Below, piece by piece: positions 1-9,155 of a DNA stretch of 62,111 nt. Both the position numbers and the translations under genes were made by a program. The stretch's first letter is position 1; each line of letters starts with the position of its first letter. The DNA is from a virus, in the IMG/VR virus record IMGVR_UViG_3300009127_000004, positions 1-62,111 of that record; one strand, written 5' to 3'. The notes under the pieces are model-generated. The model did no database searches. It had not been told where the DNA came from and saw nothing but the letters and a program-made list of their open reading frames with translations.

Positions 1-1487
1 CAGATGATGGACAAGAGTTTACTATGGACGAGTGGAACTCCCAACTCAACGATGCCCTTAAATACAAACCCGGACGGGGCATTGCCCCCCATGATATCCG
101 ACATGGCCCGGGAGGCAACGAGTGGTACGAACCTATCGCAAACAGCTACCTTGAGGGAATCGAATCCCTTACAAACAATTTCAACGAGGAAGTTTTAGGC
201 ATTATTCAAACCCTTCCAGAGCAGTACAGAGAGGGATTCGAAGACCTTCTTTCTCAGGCCGATTTTACAGTGGATAGCATTGCACAGGGAACATATGCGG
301 AGGAGGATGCTCAAGCTGTAATCCAGTCTATGTTGGAGCAGTATAGCGATAAACTTTCCACTGCCTTTTTCGAAGCAGCACAGGGAGAACTCGGAGACTT
401 TATTCTTGGAGGGGGAACATATGGTGGATTCCTTCCTACAGAGTTTTTAGAAGGTCTCAGCATTGATACAGAGGAGGAATTAGCACGATCCCTTGAAAGT
501 GTCCTTAAAGTTACTGATGCATTTGACCAATATATAGAGCAAGCAACGGAGCAGTATAGACAGTCCATAGAACAAGCTATAGAAGCGGCCATAACGGAAA
601 ACGAACGGGCCGTTGAAGCTTATAAGAAATTGGCGGACGCTACGGCATCTATGGCAGATTCCATTGTTGATACTATCCGAAGTCTTCAATATAGTGATCT
701 TAATCCGCTTGCCACTCCAGCTACTCGATTTGCAATGGCACAGGCGGATTATAATGCATTTCTTTCTTCCGCAAAAGCGGGAGATGTTGCGTCTGCTGGA
801 GATTTAAGAGGGTTTGCAAGTACCTTCCTTGGGTATGCAAAGGACATCCAAGATGCGGCAGTGTACCAAGAAACATTCAATAGGGTAACGTCTGATTTGC
901 GGGAAGTAAAAACTGTAATGGACGACCAGACAACTTCTTACCTTGCTCAAATAGAAGTATTGAATGCGGATCTTCAGATTAAGCTTGAAGATTTAAGGTT
1001 GGAATTGGAGAATATCGATACAACTATCATGGAACAATTTACTGAAATGATCGAACAAATTGGTCTTAGCAGCACTTCAAGTGCTGACAAGATTGTTGCG
1101 GCATTACAAAGCATTAATTTTTCTCCACAAGTTAATGTTAATATACCATTTGGGAGAGCATATGCAAAAGGCGGAGTAATTGATGAGGCTGTATCGGGAA
1201 TAACGGCATCCGGGAAAGCAATTTCGATTGCTGAAAATGAACCGGAGGTGATCGCTCCTCTTTCTACCTTTCGAGAACTTATACGCAATGGAATAGAAGG
1301 AATATCTATTCCTTCGATATCTCCCGCAAATATGATGCCAAATATCCCTACTCCTGTAGTTTATACCAACGTTAAGTTTATGCTTGGGGAGGAGGATCTT
1401 ACTGACAGAGTAAAGGTTCTTATTGATGAATCATATGTGGACGCACAAAGGGCAGGGATTACTACTAACAGGAGGTTTATCCGATAA
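1..1487 (+). CDS. Tail tape-measure protein, C-terminal part (5' partial)
   Basis: The reading frame is open from the left edge (first full codon at 3), so the start lies outside the window. The visible part, about 495 residues, is mostly long charged helices of tape-measure type (residues 150-360). A C-terminal block containing YAKGGVI and ENEPEVIAPL is the glycine-rich G-PEVI-PL motif common at the end of phage tape-measure proteins. Tape-measure proteins set tail length and act in DNA ejection. The next gene overlaps the stop codon as TAATG, and the following genes look like distal tail proteins, which fits the usual order. An internal ATG at 24 is probably not the true start. Confidence 0.8.
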   Translation, partial: DDGQEFTMDEWNSQLNDALKYKPGRGIAPHDIRHGPGGNEWYEPIANSYLEGIESLTNNFNEEVLGIIQTLPEQYREGFEDLLSQADFTVDSIAQGTYAEEDAQAVIQSMLEQYSDKLSTAFFEAAQGELGDFILGGGTYGGFLPTEFLEGLSIDTEEELARSLESVLKVTDAFDQYIEQATEQYRQSIEQAIEAAITENERAVEAYKKLADATASMADSIVDTIRSLQYSDLNPLATPATRFAMAQADYNAFLSSAKAGDVASAGDLRGFASTFLGYAKDIQDAAVYQETFNRVTSDLREVKTVMDDQTTSYLAQIEVLNADLQIKLEDLRLELENIDTTIMEQFTEMIEQIGLSSTSSADKIVAALQSINFSPQVNVNIPFGRAYAKGGVIDEAVSGITASGKAISIAENEPEVIAPLSTFRELIRNGIEGISIPSISPANMMPNIPTPVVYTNVKFMLGEEDLTDRVKVLIDESYVDAQRAGITTNRRFIR

Positions 1488-2479
1488 TGTTATTGGTAGA
1501 AGCAACCATAGGGGGAACTCTTTATTATATATCTGATGGAACATATCATTTGACCCATCAATGGAAAGAGTTTGTCGGTAAGTTTGATCCTCCTCAATAT
1601 GCGCTTAAGTCTGATCATGGTGGGCTTGCCAAGTTTAGATATGGGTCTATTCAATTTGATCCCGATTTGTTTGAAAGCACAAGCAACTTCCCTCCCCCTG
1701 TTGAAATATCTTTGACCATTTATCATAGTTCAACTACTGAGGAAGCCAAAGTCCAAGTATTTACAGGGACAGGATATATTCGTGAGTTTGGGATTGGGAT
1801 TGTAATTTATGATTTGCATGGTCCGGATGATTATGATGAAACTGTGGCAGATTCTACGGCTTACAATGACGATTTGGAAACTGTTATAGATACCATCCTT
1901 ACTGCCATTGCGGAGATAAGTACAGTTGATACCACATATGCTCGTGCGTCAAGTCCTAATGTGACTTATACAACAAGTGGGGAAAATCTTTCTATTGACC
2001 TGGCATCCAACATTGCTGAGTTTTATACGCATTGTATAGAGGTTGTAGGGTCTACGGCATATTTAATTGACATGCTTTTAAATAGAGGAATACAATCCTT
2101 TACTGAATTCCAATATTTTGAATTTGCTAAATATTGGTATAAAGTTCCTGTTGCCGAGGCAAAGGCAGGGGATTATTCCAGATATTCATCTTACGCATAT
2201 GGGAATGTGTTATCTGTTACTCCATATCATACAACCGAGGCCAATATTAACACAGCTTTGGACAATATTATTACTGTTGAAAACAGTCCAAGGATGACAA
2301 TTGGAATTCCTTTTGAATTGGGCATTTTCCCAGACTTGGGCCAAAAGGTTTCTTTTGCTGATACTGCTGTAGAAAGTGATTTGTCTTCTTGGTTTAGACA
2401 AAGAAGGCTTAGGTACGATTTGTTAGCGAAAGTTCCAACTTTATGGCTTGAAGGAGAAGGAGAAATAGCAAGTGGTTGA
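1487..2479 (+). CDS. Distal tail protein, unknown family
   Basis: 330 residues, beta-rich and acidic, no signal peptide or membrane segment. It begins in a TAATG overlap with the tape-measure gene, with SD AGGAGG about 11 nt upstream. Its place directly after the tape measure is where distal-tail, hub or tail-tip proteins are normally encoded. Residues 1-120 (SDGTYHLTHQW, FDPDLFE) read like a beta-sandwich virion domain. I do not recognise a named family, so the tail role is inferred from context. Confidence 0.6.
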   Translation: MLLVEATIGGTLYYISDGTYHLTHQWKEFVGKFDPPQYALKSDHGGLAKFRYGSIQFDPDLFESTSNFPPPVEISLTIYHSSTTEEAKVQVFTGTGYIREFGIGIVIYDLHGPDDYDETVADSTAYNDDLETVIDTILTAIAEISTVDTTYARASSPNVTYTTSGENLSIDLASNIAEFYTHCIEVVGSTAYLIDMLLNRGIQSFTEFQYFEFAKYWYKVPVAEAKAGDYSRYSSYAYGNVLSVTPYHTTEANINTALDNIITVENSPRMTIGIPFELGIFPDLGQKVSFADTAVESDLSSWFRQRRLRYDLLAKVPTLWLEGEGEIASG

Positions 2480-3302
2480 TGGAATACAAAATATACATAC
2501 ACAGGACCATATAACGGGTGCTTCTTCTGAGGAGATAGATCCTAATTATCCTGCATCTAATGCTCTTGATGATCATCCTAAAAACATAGCAAGATCATTA
2601 TATGATTGGATGAAAATGGATTTTACTGTAGCTGCAGGAGCGGAGGCGTTAGGTATTGCTGCCATAAGAGCGTCCACGGTTTCTGTAAAAATAAGCAGTT
2701 CTGGATCCATAGCATTTTTATCAGGCACGGCTGGATCCTTGACCACTGTTTCCGGAGTGGGTGCTTTAAATCCATATTCAGCTCCAGAAGACCCTTTGAA
2801 TGAGATATTTGATTTGGATGAATCTGATCTTGGTGCTTTATGGGTTCAGTTTGATGCTCCATTGTCGGAATCAAAAAATGTGCAAGTGTATTTGCAGGGT
2901 GCTGAAACTTATGCAGAAATAGGAACAGCGAAAGCCGGGTTGTTGAATACTTGGAGACAGGCAGTTCCAAATTTGGAAGAAGGATCCAAAGATTTGAGTT
3001 CTGTTAGACGTTTGAATAGTGGGGCATTATACATTACGGATAGGGACCTAATAAGAACTTTTGATTTTTCATTCCCTGCTTACAGGAATGCTACGGAAAA
3101 TAACTATTCTGGATTTTGGGATTTTTTGTTATCTTTTAGAAGAAGACTTAAATCAAATCCTTGTTTTTGGAGATTAGATGCAACTCGGGACGATGGGAAC
3201 CTGGTAGTTTATGCCAGATTTCAAACAGATAAGTCTCCAGAAGGATCTATATCTTCTCCTAATACGGGGGAAATATCTGTGAGTTTAGAGGAGGTATTAT
3301 AA
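2472..3302 (+). CDS. Tail-associated virion protein, unknown family
   Basis: 276 residues. A GTG start at 2472 is chosen because AAGGAG lies 9 nt upstream; it overlaps the previous gene by 8 nt. The N-terminal part (residues 15-40, PNYPASNALDDHPKNIARS) resembles carbohydrate- or ligand-binding beta domains seen in tail-tip proteins, followed by beta-rich sequence. It lies between two tail genes in one transcription unit, so a structural role is likely. No enzyme motif is visible. Confidence 0.55.
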   Translation: MVDGIQNIHTQDHITGASSEEIDPNYPASNALDDHPKNIARSLYDWMKMDFTVAAGAEALGIAAIRASTVSVKISSSGSIAFLSGTAGSLTTVSGVGALNPYSAPEDPLNEIFDLDESDLGALWVQFDAPLSESKNVQVYLQGAETYAEIGTAKAGLLNTWRQAVPNLEEGSKDLSSVRRLNSGALYITDRDLIRTFDFSFPAYRNATENNYSGFWDFLLSFRRRLKSNPCFWRLDATRDDGNLVVYARFQTDKSPEGSISSPNTGEISVSLEEVL

Positions 3303-4294
3303 TGGCAAGTCCGCAAAATATTTGTCAGGCAAAGGGTTACATTGGTGGTGGGGCAGATGATCTTGACAACATAAAATCAACGGGGGATGACGCTATTGGT
3401 CATGGTGATATTTGTATTGTGATCATAGATAAATCCACTTATACCATTCACGAATATGATTCTACCTCTGCTGCTGCCGAATCGTCCCCAAATGTGGTTA
3501 TTCCCGATGATAATGTGTCTGGAACGGGTGCATGGTTATTGGTTGAAAGCACCGGCCTCCCCGAAAACTATCTTACTGGACTTATTCTATCGAATGATGC
3601 TGGTGATACAGACCACGATATCAATATCACGGCTGGAAGATGCCGTGATAGCGGCAATTCAGAAGACATGGTTCTCGCGTCCGAAACAACTAAACAAATT
3701 GATGCAGCTTTTGCTGCTGGAGACGATGCGGGTGGAATGTTTACGGGTTCTGTAGCTGCCGATACATGGTATCATGTCTTCTTGATTAGAAAAGATTCTG
3801 ATGGAACTATTGATGCCGGTTTCGATACAAGTATTACTGCTGCAAATATTCCTTCAGGATATACCGAATATCGAAGAATAGGATCGGTTCTTACCGATGG
3901 CTCCTCAAATATTTATCCGTTTTTACAAATAGGCGATTACTTCTTATGGACATCAGATGTTACGGACTTTACTACTGACGTATTGACAAATGCCGCGACC
4001 CAATTTGCCATACGAGTTCCGCTTGGATTACGAATCCAAGCAACTTTATATGTTTATGGGGGAAGAGCAGCTTCAATTGGAAATATCGTTGTACGTAGTC
4101 CAGATGAAGCCGATGCCGCGAGTAGTGATGCTAATGCTACATTGTCATGGGAAACTGCCGGAAATTGGGTCCATGCAACTTTTGAAGTTTGGACCGATAC
4201 TTCGAGTCAGATTGAAGCTCGTGGAGAGTATGCGACTGCTAATAAATTGCGGGGGAGAACAATTGGTTGGGTAGACACAAGGGGGAAATTATGA
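3302..4294 (+). CDS. Tail fibre / receptor-binding type protein
   Basis: 330 residues, rich in Ala, Gly, Ser, Thr and Asp, with SD AGAGGAGG before the ATG. Residues 1-90 contain short beta repeats such as STYTIHEYDSTS and SGTGAWLLVES, the kind of neck sequence found at the N-terminus of phage fibres (compare the common GTGxW motif). The middle and end are beta-rich. Its place after the tail-tip genes and before a small fibre-associated gene supports a fibre role. The receptor cannot be read from the sequence. Confidence 0.6.
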   Translation: MASPQNICQAKGYIGGGADDLDNIKSTGDDAIGHGDICIVIIDKSTYTIHEYDSTSAAAESSPNVVIPDDNVSGTGAWLLVESTGLPENYLTGLILSNDAGDTDHDINITAGRCRDSGNSEDMVLASETTKQIDAAFAAGDDAGGMFTGSVAADTWYHVFLIRKDSDGTIDAGFDTSITAANIPSGYTEYRRIGSVLTDGSSNIYPFLQIGDYFLWTSDVTDFTTDVLTNAATQFAIRVPLGLRIQATLYVYGGRAASIGNIVVRSPDEADAASSDANATLSWETAGNWVHATFEVWTDTSSQIEARGEYATANKLRGRTIGWVDTRGKL

Positions 4295-4749
4295 ATAATT
4301 ATTGGGTAGACCGGGTTGATGGGAAGATTGTCGCTGTTTATGCTTGTAAACAAAAAGAGGCAAAAGAGAAACTTGCAGAAGATCATCCTGATATAATTGC
4401 TTTCCTCAAACCATCTGTGGATAGCTTTTTATTTCGGCTCGAAATAGACCTTCATCAATTAATTAATAAGTATTTCGACGCCGGGACACAAGCTTCTCTT
4501 CTTGCTATTTTCGTTGATCCTGATACCCCTGAAGCAGTTAGAACAAGATTATTTGCGGTACGGGATTGGACCGATTCTGTGTTGGATTACTATTATGAGA
4601 AAAAGGAAGAAATTCAAATTGCGGAAGATCCGTCCAGCGTGGGTTGGGATTTTTTTCCTTTTGATGATACGGTTCCTGTTTTTGAAGATGGAGAAAAATC
4701 GTCTTTGAAGAAAATCCGCAAGGAGTTGAAAGAACTTAAGGTTCAATAA
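4291..4749 (+). CDS. Small acidic protein, possible tail-fibre assembly factor
   Basis: 152 residues from the ATG at 4291, which overlaps the TGA of the fibre gene (ATGA). The helical, highly charged sequence ends in a Lys/Glu-rich helix. Position and size match small fibre-assembly chaperones that follow fibre genes, but no signature motif is seen, so the role is contextual. A longer frame from 4267 exists but lacks a better SD. Confidence 0.45.
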   Translation: MNNYWVDRVDGKIVAVYACKQKEAKEKLAEDHPDIIAFLKPSVDSFLFRLEIDLHQLINKYFDAGTQASLLAIFVDPDTPEAVRTRLFAVRDWTDSVLDYYYEKKEEIQIAEDPSSVGWDFFPFDDTVPVFEDGEKSSLKKIRKELKELKVQ

Positions 4750-4782
4750 ATTACTCTCTTTCATCGGGGAAAAGGAGAAAAA

Positions 4783-5148
4783 ATGCCACCATCAAGGGAG
4801 GAAAGGTATCTTGAACTTCTCGAAAAAACTCATATATACAATGAAAGGTTTCATGGTTTTTTTGAAAGGCAGCAAGACATAAGCGATGATTTTAAAAATC
4901 TTCTTCAACAATTAGTGGACAATCAAAAAGCATCCAACGATCAATTTATCCTCCATCACAAAACAGGTGATGCAATTCTGGAAGGGGTAGTGGAGATAAA
5001 AACAGAATTAATGGTTTGGATAAAAGAGATATTCAAAAAGGGAGCGAAAGTAATCGGCATCATTGCTTTTTTGTTACTTCTTGCCGTTGGTGGAAATGCT
5101 TTGATTGAGAATGCATCGAAGGTGATTCCTAAATTGTTCGGGGGTTAA
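4783..5148 (+). CDS. Single-pass membrane protein with coiled N-terminus
   Basis: 121 residues, SD AAGGAG before ATG. Residues 1-80 are charged and probably coiled-coil. One hydrophobic segment (about residues 85-108, VIGIIAFLLLLAVGG) is followed by a short tail. It sits just upstream of a multi-span holin-like gene and near the M15 peptidase, so a role in lysis or as a membrane-anchored tail cofactor is possible. Function not proven. Confidence 0.5.
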   Translation: MPPSREERYLELLEKTHIYNERFHGFFERQQDISDDFKNLLQQLVDNQKASNDQFILHHKTGDAILEGVVEIKTELMVWIKEIFKKGAKVIGIIAFLLLLAVGGNALIENASKVIPKLFGG

Positions 5149-5150
5149 TT

Positions 5151-5447
5151 ATGATGATTTGTTCTGCCGTCTTATATATATTGTCTTTATTTGGTCTTGT
5201 TCTGTTGGTTTTTAGTTATACTCTTGCTTACCGTCAACAGAAAAGGGTTCATACATTTTCTAATATTTGCTTTTTTATTTCGGTATTTTTTGTTGCGATG
5301 GCAGCAACCAATGCTACAATATGTAGGGCGTTTGATCTTCCGAGAGTATTACTTCCATTCCCTGAAGTTCGAGCGGGATTATTGTTATTATCTACTTTCT
5401 TTTTACTTTATACAACTTTCAGGAAAAACGATAGGATAAAAAAATAA
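5151..5447 (+). CDS. Holin-like membrane protein
   Basis: 98 residues with three hydrophobic segments (about residues 3-24, 38-56 and 74-90) and a basic C-terminus (RKNDRIKK), the usual plan of a class I holin. It starts 3 nt after the previous stop. A peptidoglycan peptidase gene follows 1.3 kb downstream with the tailspike between. Holins share little sequence, so this call rests on topology, size and location. Confidence 0.45.
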   Translation: MMICSAVLYILSLFGLVLLVFSYTLAYRQQKRVHTFSNICFFISVFFVAMAATNATICRAFDLPRVLLPFPEVRAGLLLLSTFFLLYTTFRKNDRIKK

Positions 5448-5448
5448 A

Positions 5449-6810
5449 ATGGGAGAACATATCTTTTATAAGAACTCCAAAACGGCAGAAAACCTTCAGG
5501 ATATTAACGGAAGACTTTCTACGATGCCAAACGATACTCGATTTGTCTTCCCGCAACCGAAGACTTTGGACGGTTTAATTCAGGTGTCCAAACCTTGTAC
5601 TCTTTTTTTTGAGGATGGGGCAGAAAATATGTTCGTGGGAGATATAGGAGGAATACGTGTTAATAGCAATGATGTTCTGATTCGGCATCCACAAGTAAGA
5701 GGGAGTGGAAGTCATACAAGGATGCCGAATCAGATTGGCATTGCTGTCGGAGATCGACACAATCCTAATCTTAAAACGAAGAACATTCGGATAGAAGATC
5801 CAGAGATAAGAGATTTTGGATTCGGAGGAATAATTCCAGCCTATGTTGACTTCTTTGAGGTTGAAAGGTTTAAAATATCAAATATAGAGTATGCCGGGAT
5901 AATGCTTTTGTCCTGTTCAAATTTTATGGTTTATGATGGAGAAGTATCTTCAGTTGGAACAAGACATCCTCAAGGATCTTCTGAAAATGCTTATGGTGTT
6001 GTAGCTACCAGAATGACTACTTCTGATGTTTTTATTTCAAGGAGCAAACATGGTATAATCCAAAAGGTAAAATGTGTATGGATACCAACGTGGGAAGCAT
6101 ATGACACGCATGGTGGTGAGGACATTATTTTTATTATGTGTCATGCGATAAATTGTAGCACTTGGATGATGATCGGTGGCGACGGAGAACGGGATGCTGC
6201 TAAAAATATCCGCATTGAATATTGTGAAGCAGAAGTAAATCATCCATATATCACTCCGAAACATGGACTTGCAATTGCAGGTTTAGACGTAGGGAATGCC
6301 CCTGTTGAAGAAGTAAAGTTAAATTCAGTGAAGTTAACCGGTTTCGGAGATCCAAATAACAGCTTGGGAGCATACTCGATTTACTGTCGGGATACACGCA
6401 AAATGTCCTTACAAAATTTGACAGTTAATAATGGTATTGGCTCTGCTGTTTTTTTATATTATGGAAACAATTTTGATATAGCAGGATTGTCAGTAAATGC
6501 AAACAGGCCGGACAGATTTAACTATGATTTTGCTGTTCAAATTAATAATAAGTTTCGTTCTAATTCTGGATCGATAGGGAAGATATTGGGAAGTACACAA
6601 GGGGTTTATAATAAAACGGAAGAAAATATAATCATCGATGGCCATACCCCATTGTCAAAACCCAAATACATTGATCCCCCTGTTAGACCATTTTCGGACG
6701 ATCATCCATCGGTCTCAATATCTCTGCCATTAACTGGAAATGCTATTGTGAAAGATAAATTGATTGGAATTCGTAACAATTTAAATGAGGTGATAAATGG
6801 AATATCCTAA
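5449..6810 (+). CDS. Tailspike-like right-handed beta-helix protein
   Basis: 453 residues. After a short head (1-60), residues 60-400 show repeated short beta strands with stacked Ile, Val and Asn positions (KNIRIEDPEIRDFGFGG, KNIRIEYCEAEV, EEVKLNSVKL), the pattern of pectate-lyase-type parallel beta helices. Phage proteins of this kind bind and often cleave surface polysaccharide. Asp, Glu and His residues lie on the predicted helix face (for example DTHGGEDI), but catalytic residues cannot be assigned. SD AGGA lies about 13 nt upstream. The 3' end overlaps the peptidase gene by 14 nt. Confidence 0.65.
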   Translation: MGEHIFYKNSKTAENLQDINGRLSTMPNDTRFVFPQPKTLDGLIQVSKPCTLFFEDGAENMFVGDIGGIRVNSNDVLIRHPQVRGSGSHTRMPNQIGIAVGDRHNPNLKTKNIRIEDPEIRDFGFGGIIPAYVDFFEVERFKISNIEYAGIMLLSCSNFMVYDGEVSSVGTRHPQGSSENAYGVVATRMTTSDVFISRSKHGIIQKVKCVWIPTWEAYDTHGGEDIIFIMCHAINCSTWMMIGGDGERDAAKNIRIEYCEAEVNHPYITPKHGLAIAGLDVGNAPVEEVKLNSVKLTGFGDPNNSLGAYSIYCRDTRKMSLQNLTVNNGIGSAVFLYYGNNFDIAGLSVNANRPDRFNYDFAVQINNKFRSNSGSIGKILGSTQGVYNKTEENIIIDGHTPLSKPKYIDPPVRPFSDDHPSVSISLPLTGNAIVKDKLIGIRNNLNEVINGIS

Positions 6811-7156
6811 TATTGAAAAGGAAGAATTTGATTGTCCATGTTGTGGGAAGAATAATATGGATGAAGACTTTCTTTTTAAAATTATTGCCGCAAGAATAAT
6901 TGCTGAAATTCCATTTGTGATTACTTCTGGATGTCGGTGTGTATTGCATAACTCTGATCCAAAAGTTGGCGGATCACCAACGTCTTCTCATTTGAAGGGA
7001 ATTGCAACAGATATTTATTGTGATGGAAGCAGAAGCAGGTATATTATTTTGAAAGTATTATTGGCGGTCGGTTTTCATCGAATTAAAATAGGGAAGAATT
7101 TCATCCATGTTGACGATGATAAAACTAAATCGAAAAAAGTAATATGGTTGAAGTAA
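6797..7156 (+). CDS. M15-family zinc peptidase (endolysin / D,D- or L,D-peptidase)
   Basis: 119 residues, a single small catalytic domain. The family motifs are visible: SGCRC around residue 46, SSHLKGIATDI with the zinc His and Asp (about residues 61-71), and FIHVDDD with the second zinc His near residue 99. The family cuts peptide cross-links of peptidoglycan. The N-terminal CPCCGK motif is common in this phage subfamily. No signal peptide, so export through a holin is expected. It begins inside the end of the tailspike gene with SD GAGG. Confidence 0.8.
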   Translation: MEYPNIEKEEFDCPCCGKNNMDEDFLFKIIAARIIAEIPFVITSGCRCVLHNSDPKVGGSPTSSHLKGIATDIYCDGSRSRYIILKVLLAVGFHRIKIGKNFIHVDDDKTKSKKVIWLK

Positions 7157-7160
7157 AGTT

Positions 7161-7235
7161 TGCGTGTGGGAAGGGATCACAATTTAGCTGATTGTAGGGG
7201 TCAGGGTCGAATTGTCTACCCCCTTCCCACACGCA
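7161..7235 (+). promoter_or_regulatory. Perfect 15-bp stem-loop in the 5' leader of the DUF1353 gene
   Basis: Arms 7161-7175 and 7221-7235 are exact reverse complements. The 45-nt loop holds a smaller hairpin (ACAAT / ATTGT). The 3' arm is followed by ATTTAAAAAAGGAG and the ATG at 7254, so on the plus strand it lacks a U-run and is unlikely to be a simple terminator. It may be an mRNA-stabilising, processing or regulatory structure between the lysis gene and the next gene. Confidence 0.5.
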
Positions 7236-7253
7236 TTTAAAAAAGGAGAAGTC

Positions 7254-7670
7254 ATGGATAAAAAAATCAGATACAGGGAAGGCTATAAGTACCAATTGGC
7301 TAAAGATTACCATGTTCTACTCCCGTTCAGGCACTTTTTTGAAGGTATTCATTCAGAATACATATCATTTTATTCGGATGGGTCACTTACTATCAAAAGT
7401 GGCTATTCGTGGGACGGTTGCTCTGGCCCTACGATTGATACTACTTCTAATATGCGGGCTGGTCTTGTCCATGATGCTTTGTATCAGCTTATGCGTGAAG
7501 AATTTCTCCCCCAAACTTTTAGAAAAAATGCGGACAAAGTTTTCAAGCAGATTTTAAAAGAGGATGGAATGTCATGGTGGAGAATTTTTTATTACTACCG
7601 TGGAGTCAAACGTTTTGCTTCTTTTGCAGCGAAGCCGAAGAATAGGAAAGAAGTATTAATCGCTCCATAG
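7254..7670 (+). CDS. DUF1353 family protein
   Basis: 138 residues from the ATG at 7254, which has SD AAAGGAG. The motif GYSWDGCSGPTID (about residues 56-68) followed by GLVHDALYQL is the signature of the DUF1353 phage family, small cytoplasmic proteins of unknown function often found near lysis or tail genes. The conserved Asp and His residues hint at an enzyme, but no reaction is known to me. Confidence 0.75.
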   Translation: MDKKIRYREGYKYQLAKDYHVLLPFRHFFEGIHSEYISFYSDGSLTIKSGYSWDGCSGPTIDTTSNMRAGLVHDALYQLMREEFLPQTFRKNADKVFKQILKEDGMSWWRIFYYYRGVKRFASFAAKPKNRKEVLIAP

Positions 7671-7681
7671 AGGTGGATAGA

Positions 7682-7798
7682 ATGGCTATCACAAAAGTTG
7701 AAATACTTGTTGCTGCAATATCGGGGAAGACCTTGACTTTTAGACACAGAATCCTCCCCCCTAAAACAACAAATAGACAGATCCGAATTTTACCTTGA
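7682..7798 (+). CDS. Small protein, 38 residues
   Basis: A short frame not usually called because of its size. It starts 11 nt after the DUF1353 stop with a good SD (GAGGTGGA) and encodes 38 residues beginning MAITKVEILVAAISGK and ending in a basic tail. Function unknown. It could be a leader peptide or a remnant. Confidence 0.4.
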   Translation: MAITKVEILVAAISGKTLTFRHRILPPKTTNRQIRILP

Positions 7799-7835
7799 TA
7801 GATGATTTCGTCCCGTGATGGTAACATAGCAGATG

Positions 7836-7844
7836 TGTTATAAT
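7836..7844 (+). promoter_or_regulatory. Extended -10 promoter element for the glycosyltransferase operon
   Basis: TGT followed by TATAAT lies 42 nt before the ATG of the first glycosyltransferase. No good -35 is visible at 16-18 nt, which suits an extended -10 (TGn) promoter. The same TGTTATAAT string occurs on the minus strand before the clamp-loader gene. Confidence 0.5.
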
Positions 7845-7885
7845 GTAATAAAGTGCCACAATCCATTTAAGGAAAGGAGTTTTGC

Positions 7886-9154
7886 ATGAAGGAGAAGGTA
7901 GCTATCCTCACAAATCACATGGAGTTCAATCCGGGATTTTCTTTGACAGCCATTATTCAAGATCAGGCCCGTATGTTAATGGAACATGGACATGATGTTT
8001 CTGTATTTGTAAACCAGAAATTCAACAGCAAGAAATGGCCTGTTCCTGACGGTATCAAAGTAGTTCCCAAAGTTCCTTTTGCCCACCTCATTGATTATCA
8101 ATCAGTAGCCGATCTTTCAGAGGATCATAAACAAACAGTCGATCAGATGAAAAATATGCTCGTGGAGGAAATGCCGTACTTCGACATTGCTTTCACCCAT
8201 GACTTCATTTTTCAGGGATGGTTTATGCCTTATGGTCTTGGTTGCCGATCTGCTTCAATGCTGCTGTATGGAATGCCGTGGTTCCATTGGTTGCACAGCA
8301 TTCCTAATGGATTGCGTGATTATTGGGATATGAGTCTTTACTCTCCCATGCATAAGATTATATTTCCCAACAAAACAGATGCCTTGCTCGTTGCCGAACA
8401 ATTCAGGGGGAATCTGAGCCATGTTAGAACATTGCATCATATTAAGGATCTAAGAACATGGTTTGATTTCGATCAGGCCTCCCTGGATTTCATCAAGAAA
8501 TATCCGAAGGTGATGCAATCGGATATCGTTCAGATTTATCCGGCTTCGGTTGATCGTCTTTCGGCAAAGCGGGTTAAGAAACTGATCCAGATTTTTGCCG
8601 GATTCAAAAAGTTCAATAAATCCATATGCCTTGTTATTGCCAACCAATGGGCTACGACAACCCAACATAAACAAAACATAAATCGGTATAAAGCATATGC
8701 CGAAACTCAAGGAATTGATTCCACTGAGCTTATTTTCACTTCTGATTTTCAGACCCCGAAATATGAAGCAGGAATTCCCAAACGGTTCTTAAGGGATCTT
8801 ATGACCTGCTCCAATCTTTTCATCTTCCCCACTCGTGAGGAGTCCTTCGGTCTGGTTCTGCCGGAGGCCTCCTTAACGAGTGGTTGTCTTACTGTCAATA
8901 ATAAATCCTTACGAATGCTTGAAGAAATATCCGGGGGGCATGGTCTATTTCATGACTTTGGATCGTTCCACCACGACTTCTTTGTTGAAGGGGATGAAGG
9001 AAAATACTATATTGACATTGCCCGCATCATCATTGGTCGGATGATGCGAAATGAGGCTGTCCAAGCCAAGACTTTCTTCCGACAAAATTACAATTGGGAC
9101 ACGTTATATACGAACGAATACTCCCCGTTGTTTGCAGAAGCAAGGGGGTGGTAA
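7886..9154 (+). CDS. GT-B fold glycosyltransferase (GT4-like)
   Basis: 422 residues, SD AAAGGAG. Two Rossmann-like halves: the N-terminal domain (AILTNHMEFNPG, residues 5-16) and the C-terminal domain with IFPTREESFGLVLPEA (about residues 312-327), the E-x7-E donor-binding motif of GT4-type retaining enzymes. These transfer a sugar from an activated donor. It opens a cassette of three glycosyltransferases, an acetyltransferase and two methyltransferases, which suggests a decorated glycan on the virion, DNA or host surface. Sugar and acceptor cannot be read. Confidence 0.7.
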   Translation: MKEKVAILTNHMEFNPGFSLTAIIQDQARMLMEHGHDVSVFVNQKFNSKKWPVPDGIKVVPKVPFAHLIDYQSVADLSEDHKQTVDQMKNMLVEEMPYFDIAFTHDFIFQGWFMPYGLGCRSASMLLYGMPWFHWLHSIPNGLRDYWDMSLYSPMHKIIFPNKTDALLVAEQFRGNLSHVRTLHHIKDLRTWFDFDQASLDFIKKYPKVMQSDIVQIYPASVDRLSAKRVKKLIQIFAGFKKFNKSICLVIANQWATTTQHKQNINRYKAYAETQGIDSTELIFTSDFQTPKYEAGIPKRFLRDLMTCSNLFIFPTREESFGLVLPEASLTSGCLTVNNKSLRMLEEISGGHGLFHDFGSFHHDFFVEGDEGKYYIDIARIIIGRMMRNEAVQAKTFFRQNYNWDTLYTNEYSPLFAEARGW

Positions 9155-9155
9155 T

